A stretch of 64,000 nt of DNA from Sphingobium chlorophenolicum (GTDB taxonomy: Bacteria; Pseudomonadota; Alphaproteobacteria; Sphingomonadales; Sphingomonadaceae). Made by a program: the position numbers and the translations under genes. Of the stretch, positions 19,949 to 29,969 are shown one piece after another (position 1 is the stretch's first letter; the number at the start of each line of letters is the position of its first letter). The notes under the pieces are model-generated. The model saw only the letters and a program-made list of their open reading frames with translations. It ran no database searches and had not been told where the DNA came from. Location of the stretch: assembly GCF_000722875.1 (NCBI RefSeq), contig NZ_JFHR01000024.1:1-64000 (forward strand). Direction: 5' to 3'.

Positions 19949-20571
19949 TCCGGCGCCTGCCCATCCTCCCCACGCTGATCGTCGCGGCGGCGGTTCTGGT
20001 CATGATCGGCCTCGGCATCTGGCAACTCCAGCGCCGCGCCGAAAAGGAATCGACGCTGGCCCTGGTCGCCGCCAATCCGGCCAAGCCGGCCGTGGCCTTT
20101 CCCGCCCATCCACCGGTACCGCCCGAACTTCTGTTCCGCCGCTCCTCCGCCCATTGCCTGCGCGTGGTCCACTGGCGCAGCGAAGCAGGGCGCGCCGCCG
20201 ACGGATCGGTCGGCTACCGCTATATCGCCGAATGCGCGACCGGCGCGGAAGGCCCCGGCGTGCTGGTCGCGGCGGGGATCGCGAAAACGCCGGACGCCAG
20301 GCCCCAATGGCAGGGCGGCCAGATGCGCGGCTGGATCGGGGAGGAACCGGATCATCGATCCCTGCTGTCGCGCATCGGCGGCAAGGCCGTGCCGCTGCGC
20401 CCCATGCTGATCGCCGGGGAACCGGTGCCGGGCCTCAAGCCGCTTGCCCCGCCCACCGCTGCCGACGTACCCAACAACCATCTGGCCTATGCCGGCCAAT
20501 GGTTCTTCTTTGCCGCCATTGCGGCGATCATCTACCTGCTCGCGCTGCGCAGACGGACGCCCCGACCTTAA
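19945..20571 (+). CDS. SURF1 family oxidase assembly protein
   Basis: This is a 208-residue SURF1/Shy1 homologue. The N-terminal helix carries the family GIWQLQRRAEKE motif (about 29-40), and the C-terminal helix is preceded by NNHLAYAGQWFFFA, another family hallmark. SURF1 helps insert haem a into subunit I. It is translationally coupled to the DUF983 gene and followed 44 bp later by thrC. Confidence 0.93.
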   Translation: MIRRLPILPTLIVAAAVLVMIGLGIWQLQRRAEKESTLALVAANPAKPAVAFPAHPPVPPELLFRRSSAHCLRVVHWRSEAGRAADGSVGYRYIAECATGAEGPGVLVAAGIAKTPDARPQWQGGQMRGWIGEEPDHRSLLSRIGGKAVPLRPMLIAGEPVPGLKPLAPPTAADVPNNHLAYAGQWFFFAAIAAIIYLLALRRRTPRP

Positions 20572-20615
20572 AAGCTTGCCCGAAGCCGCGTCGGGCGTTA
20601 CCGCGCTACCCCATC

Positions 20616-22016
20616 ATGCAATATGTGAGCACCAGGGGGAGCGCGCCCGCGCTCGGGTTTGAGGATGTGACGCTGGCCGGGCTGGCGTCCGATGGCGGCC
20701 TCTATCTGCCGGAAAGCTGGCCCAGCTTTTCCGCCGACCAGATTCGCGCGCTTTCGGGCCTGTCCTATGTCGAAACGGCGGTGCGGGTCATGGCGCCCTT
20801 CGTCGCCGGATCGCTCAGCGAAGCGGAACTGCGCGAACTGTGCGCCGCCGCCTATGGCCGGTTCAGCCATGACGCGGTCACCCCGCTGGTGCAGCTCGAC
20901 CATCGCCACTGGCTGCTGGAACTGTTCCATGGCCCCACACTGGCGTTCAAGGACGTGGCGCTGCAACTGCTCGGCCAGTTGTTCGAACGTTTTCTGTCGC
21001 GGCGGGACGATCATCTGACCATCGTCGGCGCGACCTCCGGCGATACCGGATCGGCGGCCATCGACGCGGTGGCGGGGCGAGAGAAGATCGACATCTTCAT
21101 GCTGCATCCGGAGGGCCGCGTGTCCGACGTGCAGCGCCGCCAGATGACCACGGTGCTGGCGCCCAACGTGTATAATATCGCCATCGACGGCAGCTTCGAC
21201 GACGCGCAGGCGCTGGTGAAGGCGATGTTCAATGACGCGGCCTTCGCCCGCCGCTTCAACCTGTCGGCGGTGAACAGCATCAACTGGGCGCGGCTGATGG
21301 CGCAGGTCGTCTATTATTTCTACGCCGCCGTGCGCCTCGGCGCGCCGGAGCGGGCCATCGCCTTCTCCGTCCCCACCGGCAATTTCGGCGACGTGTTCGC
21401 GGGCTATGTTGCGGCGAAGATGGGCCTGCCCGTCGCGAAGCTGATGGTCGCGACCAACGTGAACGACATCCTCCACCGCGCCCTGGCCGATGGCGACTAC
21501 AGTCAGGGGCAGGTGGTCGCGACCGCGACCCCCAGCATGGACATTCAGGTCAGCTCGAACTTCGAACGACTGCTGTTCGACGCGGGCGGCCGTGATGGCA
21601 AGGCGCTGGCGGAACAGATGAAGGGCTTCGAAGCCAGCAAGGCGATGCGCCTCACCAACGCTCAGCGGGAGGGGGCCTCTGCGCTCTTCACCTCTGCGCG
21701 GGTCGATGCCGACGCCATGACCATGGCGATGCGCTGGGCTTATGACGCGGCGGGGCAGGTGATCGATCCGCACAGCGCCATCGGTCTGGCTGCGGCGCGC
21801 GCCATCGATCTCGACCCGGCGGTGCCCGTGGTCACGCTGGCAACGGCGCATGCGGCGAAATTCCCCACGGCGGTCGAGCGGGCCACGGGCATCCGTCCGT
21901 CGCTGCCTTCGCGGGTGGGCGACCTGTTCGCGCGGGAAGAGGCCTATGCCAAGCTGCCCGGCACGTTCGAAGCGGTCACCGCCTATGTCGCGGAGCGGGC
22001 GACGCCGAGGGCCTGA
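20616..22016 (+). CDS. thrC: threonine synthase
   Basis: This 466-residue PLP enzyme converts O-phosphohomoserine to threonine. It begins MQYVSTRG and shows the PLP Lys in PTLAFKDVALQ (Lys112), then GATSGDTGSAAI for phosphate binding and the SINWARLMAQ block of the longer thrC class. Length fits the 450-470-residue bacterial/fungal class. A downstream methyltransferase begins one base after its stop. Confidence 0.97.
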   Translation: MQYVSTRGSAPALGFEDVTLAGLASDGGLYLPESWPSFSADQIRALSGLSYVETAVRVMAPFVAGSLSEAELRELCAAAYGRFSHDAVTPLVQLDHRHWLLELFHGPTLAFKDVALQLLGQLFERFLSRRDDHLTIVGATSGDTGSAAIDAVAGREKIDIFMLHPEGRVSDVQRRQMTTVLAPNVYNIAIDGSFDDAQALVKAMFNDAAFARRFNLSAVNSINWARLMAQVVYYFYAAVRLGAPERAIAFSVPTGNFGDVFAGYVAAKMGLPVAKLMVATNVNDILHRALADGDYSQGQVVATATPSMDIQVSSNFERLLFDAGGRDGKALAEQMKGFEASKAMRLTNAQREGASALFTSARVDADAMTMAMRWAYDAAGQVIDPHSAIGLAAARAIDLDPAVPVVTLATAHAAKFPTAVERATGIRPSLPSRVGDLFAREEAYAKLPGTFEAVTAYVAERATPRA

Positions 22017-22017
22017 G

Positions 22018-22887
22018 GTGAACCTCCAGACCCTTCCCGGCGAACCCTGGTCCGATTACGGCCTGATCGATTCAGGCCACGGACGGAAGCTGGAACGCTA
22101 CGGCCGTTTCCGCTTCATCCGGCCGGAGCCGCAGGCGATGTGGGTGCCCGCGCAGGACGACTGGCAGGCCGACGGCGAATTCATCCCCGGTTCCGATGAG
22201 GAAGGCGGCGGGCGCTGGTTTTACGAACGCCCCGTCCCGGCCGAAGGCTGGCCGCTGCACTGGAACGACGTGACGTTCCAGGCCAGTTGCACCCCCTTCC
22301 GCCATCTGGGTTTCTTTCCCGACATGGCGCCGGTCTGGGACTGGATGCGCGGCAAGATCGCGGACAAGGATCAGGCGCAGGTCATGAACCTGTTCGGCTA
22401 TACCGGCGTCGGCACGCTGGCGATGGCGGCGGCGGGCGCGCAGATGGTGCATGTCGACGCCTCGAAAAAGTCGGTCGCCCAGGCGCGCGCCAATGCCGCG
22501 CTGTCGGGGCTGGAGGACCGCCCGGTACGCTGGATCGTCGACGACGCCGCCAAGTTCGTGGCGCGGGAAGTGCGGCGAGGGCGGCGCTATGACGGCATAT
22601 TGCTCGATCCCCCCAAATATGGACGCGGCCCGGATGGCGAGGTCTGGCGGCTGGAAGAGGATCTACCCGGCCTGATCGCCCATTGCCGCCAGTTGCTGGA
22701 TGCCGACAGCCGCTTCCTGTTCCTGACCGTCTATGCCGTGCGCATGTCGGCGCTGGCGATCGGGGAATTGCTAAAACAGGCCTTTGCTGATCTGCCGGGA
22801 ACGGTGGAAGCGGGCGAACTGACCGTCCGTGAAGAAGCGCGTGGCCTGATGCTGCCGACCGCCATCTGGGCGCGCTGGAGCCGCTGA
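22018..22887 (+). CDS. class I SAM-dependent methyltransferase (RlmI/RlmK-like)
   Basis: This is a 289-residue protein with a Rossmann methyltransferase domain: motif I NLFGYTGVGTLAMAAAG (about 122-138), the acidic VDAS end of strand 2, and DPPKYGRG (about 198-205), a motif IV seen in RNA m5C and m2G methyltransferases. The N-terminal 110 residues are Trp-rich. The substrate is probably RNA, but this is inferred. The start is a GTG directly after the thrC stop, so the two are likely coupled. Confidence 0.85.
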   Translation: MNLQTLPGEPWSDYGLIDSGHGRKLERYGRFRFIRPEPQAMWVPAQDDWQADGEFIPGSDEEGGGRWFYERPVPAEGWPLHWNDVTFQASCTPFRHLGFFPDMAPVWDWMRGKIADKDQAQVMNLFGYTGVGTLAMAAAGAQMVHVDASKKSVAQARANAALSGLEDRPVRWIVDDAAKFVAREVRRGRRYDGILLDPPKYGRGPDGEVWRLEEDLPGLIAHCRQLLDADSRFLFLTVYAVRMSALAIGELLKQAFADLPGTVEAGELTVREEARGLMLPTAIWARWSR

Positions 22888-22911
22888 GCTGCAATAGGCG
22901 GCAGCTATTAG

Positions 22912-22944
22912 CCAGTTCTAGCCATCCCTTAACGAGGGAACTGG
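22912..22944. other. hairpin in convergent intergenic region
   Basis: CCAGTTC (22912-22918) and GAACTGG (22938-22944) can pair, with an inner CCCT/AGGG pairing. It lies between the convergent methyltransferase and PLD genes and could stop transcription from either side. No good T-tract follows. Confidence 0.35.
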
Positions 22945-23015
22945 ATTCGTGCCGATTACTTAAGAGTTTAGCCACGGTTATTAATCGGTCCTTCTCCGCC
23001 GCCTCCTGTCATCCA

Positions 23016-24266
23016 TCAATCGGCGTCCGGATCGCGGAAGTTGAGGCGGCGGGTCACGGTGTAATCCAGCACGCCGACCAGGAAATAGCTGATCCACTGC
23101 TTGACCAGCGTCGGCAGGCTGCGTTGGGCGCGGTGGGTTTCCAGCGTGACCTGTCGGCTTTCCGCGGCGCGCCGGTCGATGAAGGCGCGCATCGCCTGGG
23201 CGAAGCCCGCATCCTCCACCCGCAGCATCACCTCCAGGTTGAGGAACAGGCTGCGCATGTCGAAATTGGCCGAGCCGATATAGACCGCGTCGTCCACCAC
23301 GATCAGCTTCATATGCAGCTTGCAGGGCTGATATTCCCATATCTCCACGCCCCGTTTGAGCAGCGGGCCGTAGAGCAGGCGCGCCGCCGCGACGGTCGCG
23401 CCATTGTCGGATTTTGAGGGGAGGATAAGGCGCGCGCCCTTGCGCCGGGCGGCATTGGCCAGCCGTTTCAGCATCCCCCGACCGGGCGAGAAATAGGCCG
23501 CCACCATGTCCAGCCGCCGCGCCTTTTCCAGATCATGCTTCACCATCTGCGCCCAGGGGCTGAGCCGCCGGGTCGGGCCGCCGATCACCCAGCGGATCGG
23601 CTCGCGCACTGGATCGCCCGGCGCGGCATGGAGGGGGTTGTGCCAGTTGCGCACCATGCGGCGCAGCGTGCGGAAGCGCTGCTTGCGGGTCGACACCCAG
23701 CGCCAGAGCTGGCCGTACCAGCTCGTCATCGCCTGCACCTGCGGCCCTTCGACCAGCAGGCCCAGGTCGTGCCAGCAATCCTCCGCCGGAATGCCGAAAT
23801 AGCCGTCCTCGACATTGAAGCCGCCCATCAGCAGCCGCCGGTCGTCGGCAATCGCCAGTTTCTGATGGTTGCGTATCAGATATCGGGTGGAGCGGCGCGC
23901 GCCGAAGCGTCCGAAATGCCCCCCCGCCGCCAGCAGCGGATCGAAGAAGGCAGGCGGCGTCGCTCCCGACCCGAAGGCGTCGATCATCAGCGTGACCGCA
24001 ACGCCGCGCCCCCGCGCCGCGATCAGCCGGTCGAGGACAAGTTGCCCGCTGCCGTCCGCGGCGAAGATATAATAATAAAGTTTCAGGCTTTCCTGCGCGC
24101 CGTCGATCAGGTCGACCAGCGCCTGACGCAGCGCCGGTCCCGTCTCTATCACGCGCAGCCGGTTGGCGTGCAGCGACAGGGCGATCTGCCCTTCACCTGG
24201 CCCCGGCTCTGCCTGCTGGATGCTCGCCATACTCCGTTCATGCCCCCATTCGGGGCGGCTGGCCAT
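23016..24266 (-). CDS. phospholipase D-like protein, probable cardiolipin synthase
   Basis: This is a 416-residue protein with two HKD sites. The first reads [18 protein letters not shown] (HxKxxxxD, near residue 145) and the second [17 protein letters not shown] near residue 325. This is the architecture of ClsB-type cardiolipin synthases, which join phosphatidyl groups. No N-terminal membrane helices are seen, unlike ClsA. An alternative start is the ATG at 24230. It is divergent from rpoZ. Confidence 0.88.
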   Translation of the reverse strand: MASRPEWGHERSMASIQQAEPGPGEGQIALSLHANRLRVIETGPALRQALVDLIDGAQESLKLYYYIFAADGSGQLVLDRLIAARGRGVAVTLMIDAFGSGATPPAFFDPLLAAGGHFGRFGARRSTRYLIRNHQKLAIADDRRLLMGGFNVEDGYFGIPAEDCWHDLGLLVEGPQVQAMTSWYGQLWRWVSTRKQRFRTLRRMVRNWHNPLHAAPGDPVREPIRWVIGGPTRRLSPWAQMVKHDLEKARRLDMVAAYFSPGRGMLKRLANAARRKGARLILPSKSDNGATVAAARLLYGPLLKRGVEIWEYQPCKLHMKLIVVDDAVYIGSANFDMRSLFLNLEVMLRVEDAGFAQAMRAFIDRRAAESRQVTLETHRAQRSLPTLVKQWISYFLVGVLDYTVTRRLNFRDPDAD

Positions 24267-24350
24267 GACTTTATGGGCTTTTCATTGACTCTTAAGGTCT
24301 GCGCTGTTAGGCGCGCCTTTCACCATTTCTCTTGGTTCAGGAGCGCCCGT

Positions 24351-24695
24351 TTGGCCCGCGTTACCGTCGAAGATTGCGTCGACAAGGTTACCAACCGTTT
24401 TGACCTCGTCCTGCTTGCCGCGCAGCGCGCCCGTGAGATTTCGGGCGGCGCCGAACTGACGCTGGACCGGGACCGCGATAAAAATCCGGTCGTCGCCCTG
24501 CGCGAGATCGCGGAAGAGACCGTCCTGCCGGTGGATCTGCATGATTCGCTCGTCGCTTCGCTGCAGAAGGTGCAGATTGACGACGACGACACGCCGGACG
24601 AAATCGGTTCGATCGCCCAGTCGGCGGAGGCCCTGCGCCTGACCGCCGCCGCCCCGCCGCGCAACCAGAATATCGGCGGCGATTACGACGGCTGA
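24351..24695 (+). CDS. rpoZ: RNA polymerase omega subunit
   Basis: This 114-residue omega subunit helps assemble RNA polymerase and binds ppGpp in proteobacteria. It reads (M)[12 protein letters not shown] at the start, with [16 protein letters not shown] and [11 protein letters not shown] inside. The start codon is TTG at 24351, preceded by AGGAG at a spacing of about eight bases. No ATG or GTG fits the conserved N-terminus. The C-terminal 40 residues are acidic and family-typical. Confidence 0.95.
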   Translation: MARVTVEDCVDKVTNRFDLVLLAAQRAREISGGAELTLDRDRDKNPVVALREIAEETVLPVDLHDSLVASLQKVQIDDDDTPDEIGSIAQSAEALRLTAAAPPRNQNIGGDYDG

Positions 24696-24721
24696 TCCGC
24701 TTACCAGTTTGGAGAGGGAAT

Positions 24722-24761
24722 GAGGCTCGGCCTGCGCAAGCAGGACCGGGCCTCACCGTTT
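24722..24761 (+). terminator. terminator after rpoZ
   Basis: GAGGCTCGGCCTGC and GCAGGACCGGGCCTC form a long stem around a GCAA tetraloop, with one wobble and one bulge, followed by ACCGTTTTC. The position 27 bp after the rpoZ stop fits. Confidence 0.7.
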
Positions 24762-24820
24762 TCAGGCCGTTTCAAAGTGCCGGCTGACGCGGCCCCCCGA
24801 TATTTGCTATCGGTCGCGTC

Positions 24821-25462
24821 ATGCTCCGTTATGAACCGCATTTCCGCAGGCTGGCATTTGCCCTGGCCGCTCTGGCGGGCTTTGTCGACGCCATGGGCTT
24901 TCTGAAGTCCGGCGGGCTGTTCGTGTCCTTCATGAGCGGCAATTCCACCAGATTGGCGATTGGCGTCGCCCAGTCGGCCACCGCCGCCCTGGCCGCCGCA
25001 GCCCTGATCGTCCTGTTCGTGACCGGCGTGATCCTGAACCTGCTGGTCGTCGACCGCTTCGCGTTCGCCCATCGCAAGGTGATCGCGATGATGGGCGTCT
25101 GCATATTGTTGATCGCGGCGGCCATATTCCAGAGCCTGGATATTCCCCTCCTGACCATCGGCCTGCTGTGCATGGCGATGGGCGCGTTGAACACGATATT
25201 CAGGCGGGAGGGCGAGGTGAGCATCGGCCTGACCTATATGACCGGCACCCTGGTCAAGCTGGGCTACAGGCTGGCCGAAGCAGTGCGCGGCGGCGACCGG
25301 ACAGGCTGGCAACCCTATCTGCTGCTATGGCTGTCGCTGATCTGCGGCGGGATTGCGGGGGCGATCACCTATGGCTGGTCGCCGACGGCCTGTTTCTGGA
25401 CGGCGGCGGGGATCGCGCTTCTGTCGCTGCTGTTCATGCACAGAATGATCCCCAACCGATAA
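24821..25462 (+). CDS. YoaK family (DUF1275) membrane protein
   Basis: This is a 213-residue protein with about six membrane helices. The early GFVDAMGFLKSGGLFVSFMSGNSTRL block is the hallmark of the family, and the conserved Asn/Thr in SGNST are present. YoaK proteins are uncharacterised transport-like proteins. It converges with mprF, with only 4 bp between the stops. Confidence 0.9.
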   Translation: MLRYEPHFRRLAFALAALAGFVDAMGFLKSGGLFVSFMSGNSTRLAIGVAQSATAALAAAALIVLFVTGVILNLLVVDRFAFAHRKVIAMMGVCILLIAAAIFQSLDIPLLTIGLLCMAMGALNTIFRREGEVSIGLTYMTGTLVKLGYRLAEAVRGGDRTGWQPYLLLWLSLICGGIAGAITYGWSPTACFWTAAGIALLSLLFMHRMIPNR

Positions 25463-25466
25463 AAGT

Positions 25467-28124
25467 TCAAAGCTGCACCTCTTGCAAGGGCATGGCTTCG
25501 GCGCAGGCTGCGGCATCGCGTGGCGCGGGTTTCGCGCTGTTCCGCCTGCGCCGCCGCGTCTTCGTCGCCGCGCTGCCCGGTCCGCCGCCGACCAGCTTTT
25601 GCAGGTCGATCATGGCGCGGGACAGGGATATGCCGCGTGGCCCGGCGATGAAGCGCGGTTCCCAGCGCGGCGCATATTTGTCCTTATAGGCGCGCAGCCC
25701 CTCGAAACCGTAGAAGCTCTCGCCATGGCGGAAGAAGAAGGCGCCTGCCTTGGCCCAGAAGGGCGAAAGGCGGCGCGCCTCTATGCCCGATAGTGGGGCC
25801 AGGCCCAGGGTGAACCAGTCATAGCCCTGGTCCCGCCCCCATTGCATCAGGCGGATGAACAGGAAATCCATCGTGCCATAGGGCATCTCGCCCAGGTGGC
25901 GCATCAGGTCTACCGACAATTCGCGGCGGTTGGCGGTGGCCCAGATATTGGCGAAGGCGACGATGCGCCCATCCTGCCGGACGAGGGCGCAGTCGCACAC
26001 GGCGATATAGGCTGGGTCGAAGCGGCCGACGCTGAACGCCTTCTCGCCATGACCCTTGGCGGCGAGCCACTGGTCGGAAATCTCCTCCAGTTCCTCCAGC
26101 AGCGGGGGCACTCGCTCCGCCGGGACGATCTCGAAAGTCGCGCCTTCCCGCATGGCGCGGCGTTCGGCATAGCGCAGCGGCTTGGCGTCCGGGCCGTCGA
26201 GCGTGAAACGGTGCAGGTCGACGCGGGCTTCCTCGCCATATTTGACGATGGCGAGGCCGAGGTCGATGGCCAGCGGCAAGGCGTCGAGGCTCAGTTGATA
26301 GAGCAGCAGGCGGCCCTGTTCGGCGTCGGCCCGCTCGCGCAATTGCCAGAGCAGGTCGGGCCATTCCGCCCGATCGCCGACAGGGTCGCCCATGACGATC
26401 CAGCTATGCCCCTGCACCTGATACATGACGAAGGCGCGGCCCGTGTCGGAGGTCAGGAACAGCTTGTCGCCGGTGGTCGCCAGCAGGGCGTCGGTCCGTT
26501 CCGCCAAAGCCAGTGCATCGGTGCTGGCGGTGGCGGACGGGTGGTCGGCGGGCCGGGGCGCGGTCGCGGGTCGGAACATGCGCCAGAATGCCGCGCCCAC
26601 CGCCAGCACCGCGCTGGCGAGCCCTGCGCGCAGGAAGCGGGCGGCATTGGCGTGCGGGCCGAAATGCCACCACAGGTCGTTCTGATAATCGACATGCTTA
26701 TAGGCGAAGAAGCCGATCCAGATCGATAGGCCGACCGCCACCGCCAGCGTCGCGATCCAGCCGGGGGTCAGCGCCTCCGCCGTGAAGCTGGTGCGGCGAT
26801 AGAAGGCCCCCCGCGTCCATTGCAGCAGCGCGGCGATCAGCAGCAGCGTGCCCGCTTCCTCATAATCCAGCCCCTTGATCAGCGAGAAGAGCGCGCCCGC
26901 CAGCAGCAGCGCCCGCGTCATCCAGAAGGCCGCGTCCAGCCTGCGATAGAGGCCGGAGGCAAGCAGGATCAGCAGCGTGCCGATGATGCTGGCGGCGAAA
27001 TGGGACGCCTCTATGAAGGTCAGCGGCAGCCAGCCGGTGACGATGCGCATCCGGTGCTGGATCGCGGGCAGCGCGCCGGAGATGAGCAGGATCACGCCGC
27101 CCACCGCCACCAGCAGCGACAGCATGACCGGCGCCATGCCGGACGCGGCGGCCTGCGCCCCGTCCAGCACGCGGCTGACAGGGTGACGCCAGCCATTGCC
27201 CTCATGCAGGGCGATGGCGATTACGCCCAGCAGCAGCGGGATCAGATAATAGATCAGCCGATAGGCGATCAGCGCGGCGAGCAGGCTGGGCCTGTCCACA
27301 TCGGGCAGGGTAGCGACGATCACCGCCTCGAATATGCCCAAACCGCCGGGGACATGGCTGACCAAAGTGACGATGATCGCCAGCGCATAGGCCAGGAACA
27401 GCGTGGGATAGAGGGTCGGGGCAATGCCGGGGACCAAGATGAACAGGGCGGCGCTGGCGGCGGCGAGGTCGATGCAGGCGACGCCGATCTGGGCGAGCGC
27501 CTGCCCCTGCGTCGGCAGCGCCAGCCGCCATCCGAACAGGCGCGGGGCGCGGCCGGGGCGGGCGAGGAGCAACAGGACCGCCACCGCCAACAGCAGGATC
27601 GCCCCGCCCGCCAGCCTTTGCACGGGCAGGCCCAGCGTCCAGCCCATGATGCCGATGGCGGCGGGATGGACCAGCATCAACGCGCCCGCCATCACGAACA
27701 CCCCGCCCCAGAAGGACAGGCCCGCCGATGCGATGATGCGCGCTATGTCGCCGCCCTCCAGCCCGGCGGCGGTGTAGATGCGGTAGCGCGCCGATCCGCC
27801 GGTCAGCAGCGAAAGGCCCAGATTATGGCTGAGCGTATAGCTGCAAAAGGAGGCGAGCGCCGCCGTCCGCCACGGCAGGGGCCGCCCGACGATCCGCAGC
27901 GCGACATAGTCGTAGAAGGTGAGCGCGATGTAGCTCGCCGCCGTCAGCGCCAAGGCCGCCGCCAGCCGCCAGCCCGCGATCAGGTGCACGGCATGGTGGA
28001 TGTCCTTCAGCCGCACCTCCGCCAGCAGGCCGTGCAGCGCCGCCAGCCCCAGCGCCGCCACCACCAGCGTGACGGCGGCGGTCAGGGGCGCCTTCCATGT
28101 AATGATGCGGTCAGCCATGGTCAT
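25467..28124 (-). CDS. mprF: phosphatidylglycerol aminoacyl transferase/flippase (MprF/LpiA)
   Basis: This 885-residue protein transfers lysine (or another amino acid) from tRNA to phosphatidylglycerol and flips the product outward, reducing surface charge. Residues 1-500 contain about 14 membrane helices with the family block GGLGIFEAVIVA. Residues 540-850 form the cytosolic DUF2156 synthase domain (for example RAFVMYQVQGHSWIVMGDP and GYDWFTLGLAPLSG). The Lys/Arg/Ala-rich tail (about 845-870) is basic. Its start overlaps the stop of the acvB-like gene (ATGA), so the two form one operon. Confidence 0.95.
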   Translation of the reverse strand: MTMADRIITWKAPLTAAVTLVVAALGLAALHGLLAEVRLKDIHHAVHLIAGWRLAAALALTAASYIALTFYDYVALRIVGRPLPWRTAALASFCSYTLSHNLGLSLLTGGSARYRIYTAAGLEGGDIARIIASAGLSFWGGVFVMAGALMLVHPAAIGIMGWTLGLPVQRLAGGAILLLAVAVLLLLARPGRAPRLFGWRLALPTQGQALAQIGVACIDLAAASAALFILVPGIAPTLYPTLFLAYALAIIVTLVSHVPGGLGIFEAVIVATLPDVDRPSLLAALIAYRLIYYLIPLLLGVIAIALHEGNGWRHPVSRVLDGAQAAASGMAPVMLSLLVAVGGVILLISGALPAIQHRMRIVTGWLPLTFIEASHFAASIIGTLLILLASGLYRRLDAAFWMTRALLLAGALFSLIKGLDYEEAGTLLLIAALLQWTRGAFYRRTSFTAEALTPGWIATLAVAVGLSIWIGFFAYKHVDYQNDLWWHFGPHANAARFLRAGLASAVLAVGAAFWRMFRPATAPRPADHPSATASTDALALAERTDALLATTGDKLFLTSDTGRAFVMYQVQGHSWIVMGDPVGDRAEWPDLLWQLRERADAEQGRLLLYQLSLDALPLAIDLGLAIVKYGEEARVDLHRFTLDGPDAKPLRYAERRAMREGATFEIVPAERVPPLLEELEEISDQWLAAKGHGEKAFSVGRFDPAYIAVCDCALVRQDGRIVAFANIWATANRRELSVDLMRHLGEMPYGTMDFLFIRLMQWGRDQGYDWFTLGLAPLSGIEARRLSPFWAKAGAFFFRHGESFYGFEGLRAYKDKYAPRWEPRFIAGPRGISLSRAMIDLQKLVGGGPGSAATKTRRRRRNSAKPAPRDAAACAEAMPLQEVQL

Positions 28125-29521
28125 ATCGTCAGACCTTGCAGCATATGGTTCACCAGCAGCGGGGCGTTGCGGCCGAAATGATGGCCGCCGGGCACGACCG
28201 CCATCTGCGCCAGCCCGGCGGGGATGGCGGGGCAGGCGCTGTCATTTTCCAGCGTCCCGCGCACGCAGAGCATGGGCAGGCCGCGCAGCCGGGCTATGGC
28301 CGGAATGGTGGGATATTGGCGATCGGAATAGAGGTTCAGCCAACTGCTCAAATGGAACTGGAAATCGGCATGGGGGCTGAGGCCCAGCAGCGACAGGCGC
28401 TGCACCTGGGCGCGCTGGGATGCGGGCAAACCGCCGACGATATAGGGCAGCACGTCCGCGCCGAAGCTGTAGCCGACCAGCAGCACGCGGGGTCGTTGCC
28501 AGCGGCGACCATAGCCCCGAATGATGGCGCTCAGATCTTGCGCCGCGCCCTGTGGCGTGCGCTGGCTCCAGAAATAGGACAGGCTGTCCATGCCGACGAC
28601 CGGGATGCCCGCATGGGCAAGCTGGCCCGCGACATCCTTGTCCAGCCCGACCCAGCCGCCGTCGCCCGAATAGAGGACCGCCATCATGTCGGTGCGCGGC
28701 GCGGCGGCATCCGTGACGATGGTGAGCGGCAATCCGCCGGGCAGCGCTACGTCGGCGGGCGGCGCGGCGAGGAAAGGCCGGATGCGGGAAAGCAAGGCGA
28801 CCTCCCCCTGCCCCCTTGCCGCCGTCACCAGCCTGCCGCTGCCGGTGCGGGCGACGAAGCGTTGCAAGGCGGGGCTGGCGCGGCCCTCGGTCATCGCGAT
28901 CCAGGGCGAGGGCAGGCGGCGGCTGGGTGCGAAGGCGAAGCCATGACGGACGGCGGCGGCCTTCAGGCTGCCCGACCGGCACCATGTCCGCCCGCCATGG
29001 AGAAGCGGGGTGAAATCCTGCGAGAATACTGCCTTATATGCGCCATCGGGTCCGGCGGCGAGCGTTGCATAGGCCAGCGCCGCCCCTTCGCCCCGGCCGA
29101 TCAGGATCGGCTTGTCATAGATGGGCAGCGTCAGCCGGTGTTGCAGGTCGCGGGCCAGCGCGACGATGCCGTAATTGGGGTTGATGCAGCGGCGGGACGC
29201 CTGCAACGCCGTCAGGAAGGCGGGGGTGGAGATGCCCGCGACCAGCGCGCCCCGCGCCGCCAAAGCGCGGGCGGTGTCGGCGCTGCCCTCGTCCCAGCCG
29301 TCGCTGTCCGACAGCGCCAGCACCACGCCGCTGGGCACGCCAGCGGGCCGGTAGACCGCAATCGGCCCCATGGGCGGCAGGCTGTAGCGACTTTCCGCGA
29401 CCGGGGCCGGATCGGCCGCCGCCCGCGCCGGGTTCATGGCGTTGGAGGTCGACAGCAACAGCCCCGCCACGGCCAGCAGGCCCGGCGTCAGCCAGAGACG
29501 GGCGCGGCGGAACGGGGTCAT
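28121..29521 (-). CDS. acvB: AcvB/VirJ family protein (putative lysyl-PG hydrolase)
   Basis: This is a 466-residue alpha/beta-hydrolase-like protein with an N-terminal signal anchor (about 7-30) and two halves. The C-terminal half carries GYSFGAD (nucleophile Ser elbow) and a late PGGHHF His. In Agrobacterium and Rhizobium, the AcvB/AtvA protein is encoded with LpiA and hydrolyses lysyl-phosphatidylglycerol in the periplasm. The same pairing is seen here, with a 4-bp overlap on mprF. The ATG at 29521 overlaps the stop of the DUF2147 gene. Confidence 0.88.
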   Translation of the reverse strand: MTPFRRARLWLTPGLLAVAGLLLSTSNAMNPARAAADPAPVAESRYSLPPMGPIAVYRPAGVPSGVVLALSDSDGWDEGSADTARALAARGALVAGISTPAFLTALQASRRCINPNYGIVALARDLQHRLTLPIYDKPILIGRGEGAALAYATLAAGPDGAYKAVFSQDFTPLLHGGRTWCRSGSLKAAAVRHGFAFAPSRRLPSPWIAMTEGRASPALQRFVARTGSGRLVTAARGQGEVALLSRIRPFLAAPPADVALPGGLPLTIVTDAAAPRTDMMAVLYSGDGGWVGLDKDVAGQLAHAGIPVVGMDSLSYFWSQRTPQGAAQDLSAIIRGYGRRWQRPRVLLVGYSFGADVLPYIVGGLPASQRAQVQRLSLLGLSPHADFQFHLSSWLNLYSDRQYPTIPAIARLRGLPMLCVRGTLENDSACPAIPAGLAQMAVVPGGHHFGRNAPLLVNHMLQGLTI

Positions 29522-29934
29522 GACTGCCCCGGCAAGTGTTCGATCCGGGTCCAGAGCTGCGACTTGCAGATCAGGCCGCCCAATATGCAGCCCCTGACCC
29601 GCAACCGGCCCGGCGAAAGCTGGCTGATCTGCGAGGCGAAGCGGCGGCCCATGTCGGGGACAAAGACGGTGCCGCGCCATTGGCCCCGGCCCTCCGCCCG
29701 ATAATCCTCCAGCAATTCGGTGCCGACCAGCCGGGGAGTGCCGCCGTCGCGAGCGTCGGCCTGCGCCTCGCCATCGGCCCAGACGATCCAGCCGCACAGC
29801 CGGTCGCCGCACGGCCCGGTGCGCACGGCGACATTATGGTGGGGGCTGAGCCATAAACCTTCAGGCTGCGGCGCGGGGACGTTCGCGGCTGTCGCGAGAA
29901 ACGCCAGCGCCGCCCAGAGCCTCCCCATCGCCAT
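29518..29934 (-). CDS. DUF2147 family exported protein
   Basis: This is a 138-residue protein with a short signal-like N-terminus (about 1-17) and the DUF2147 pattern PEGLWLSPHHNVAVRTGPCGDRLCGWIVWA, where a Cys pair may form a disulfide. Function is unknown. It is coupled by a 4-bp overlap to the downstream acvB and may act with it in the envelope. Confidence 0.85.
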   Translation of the reverse strand: MAMGRLWAALAFLATAANVPAPQPEGLWLSPHHNVAVRTGPCGDRLCGWIVWADGEAQADARDGGTPRLVGTELLEDYRAEGRGQWRGTVFVPDMGRRFASQISQLSPGRLRVRGCILGGLICKSQLWTRIEHLPGQS

Positions 29935-29969
29935 ATCGCCCTTCCTTTCGGGGAACGGTCTAGGCCGCT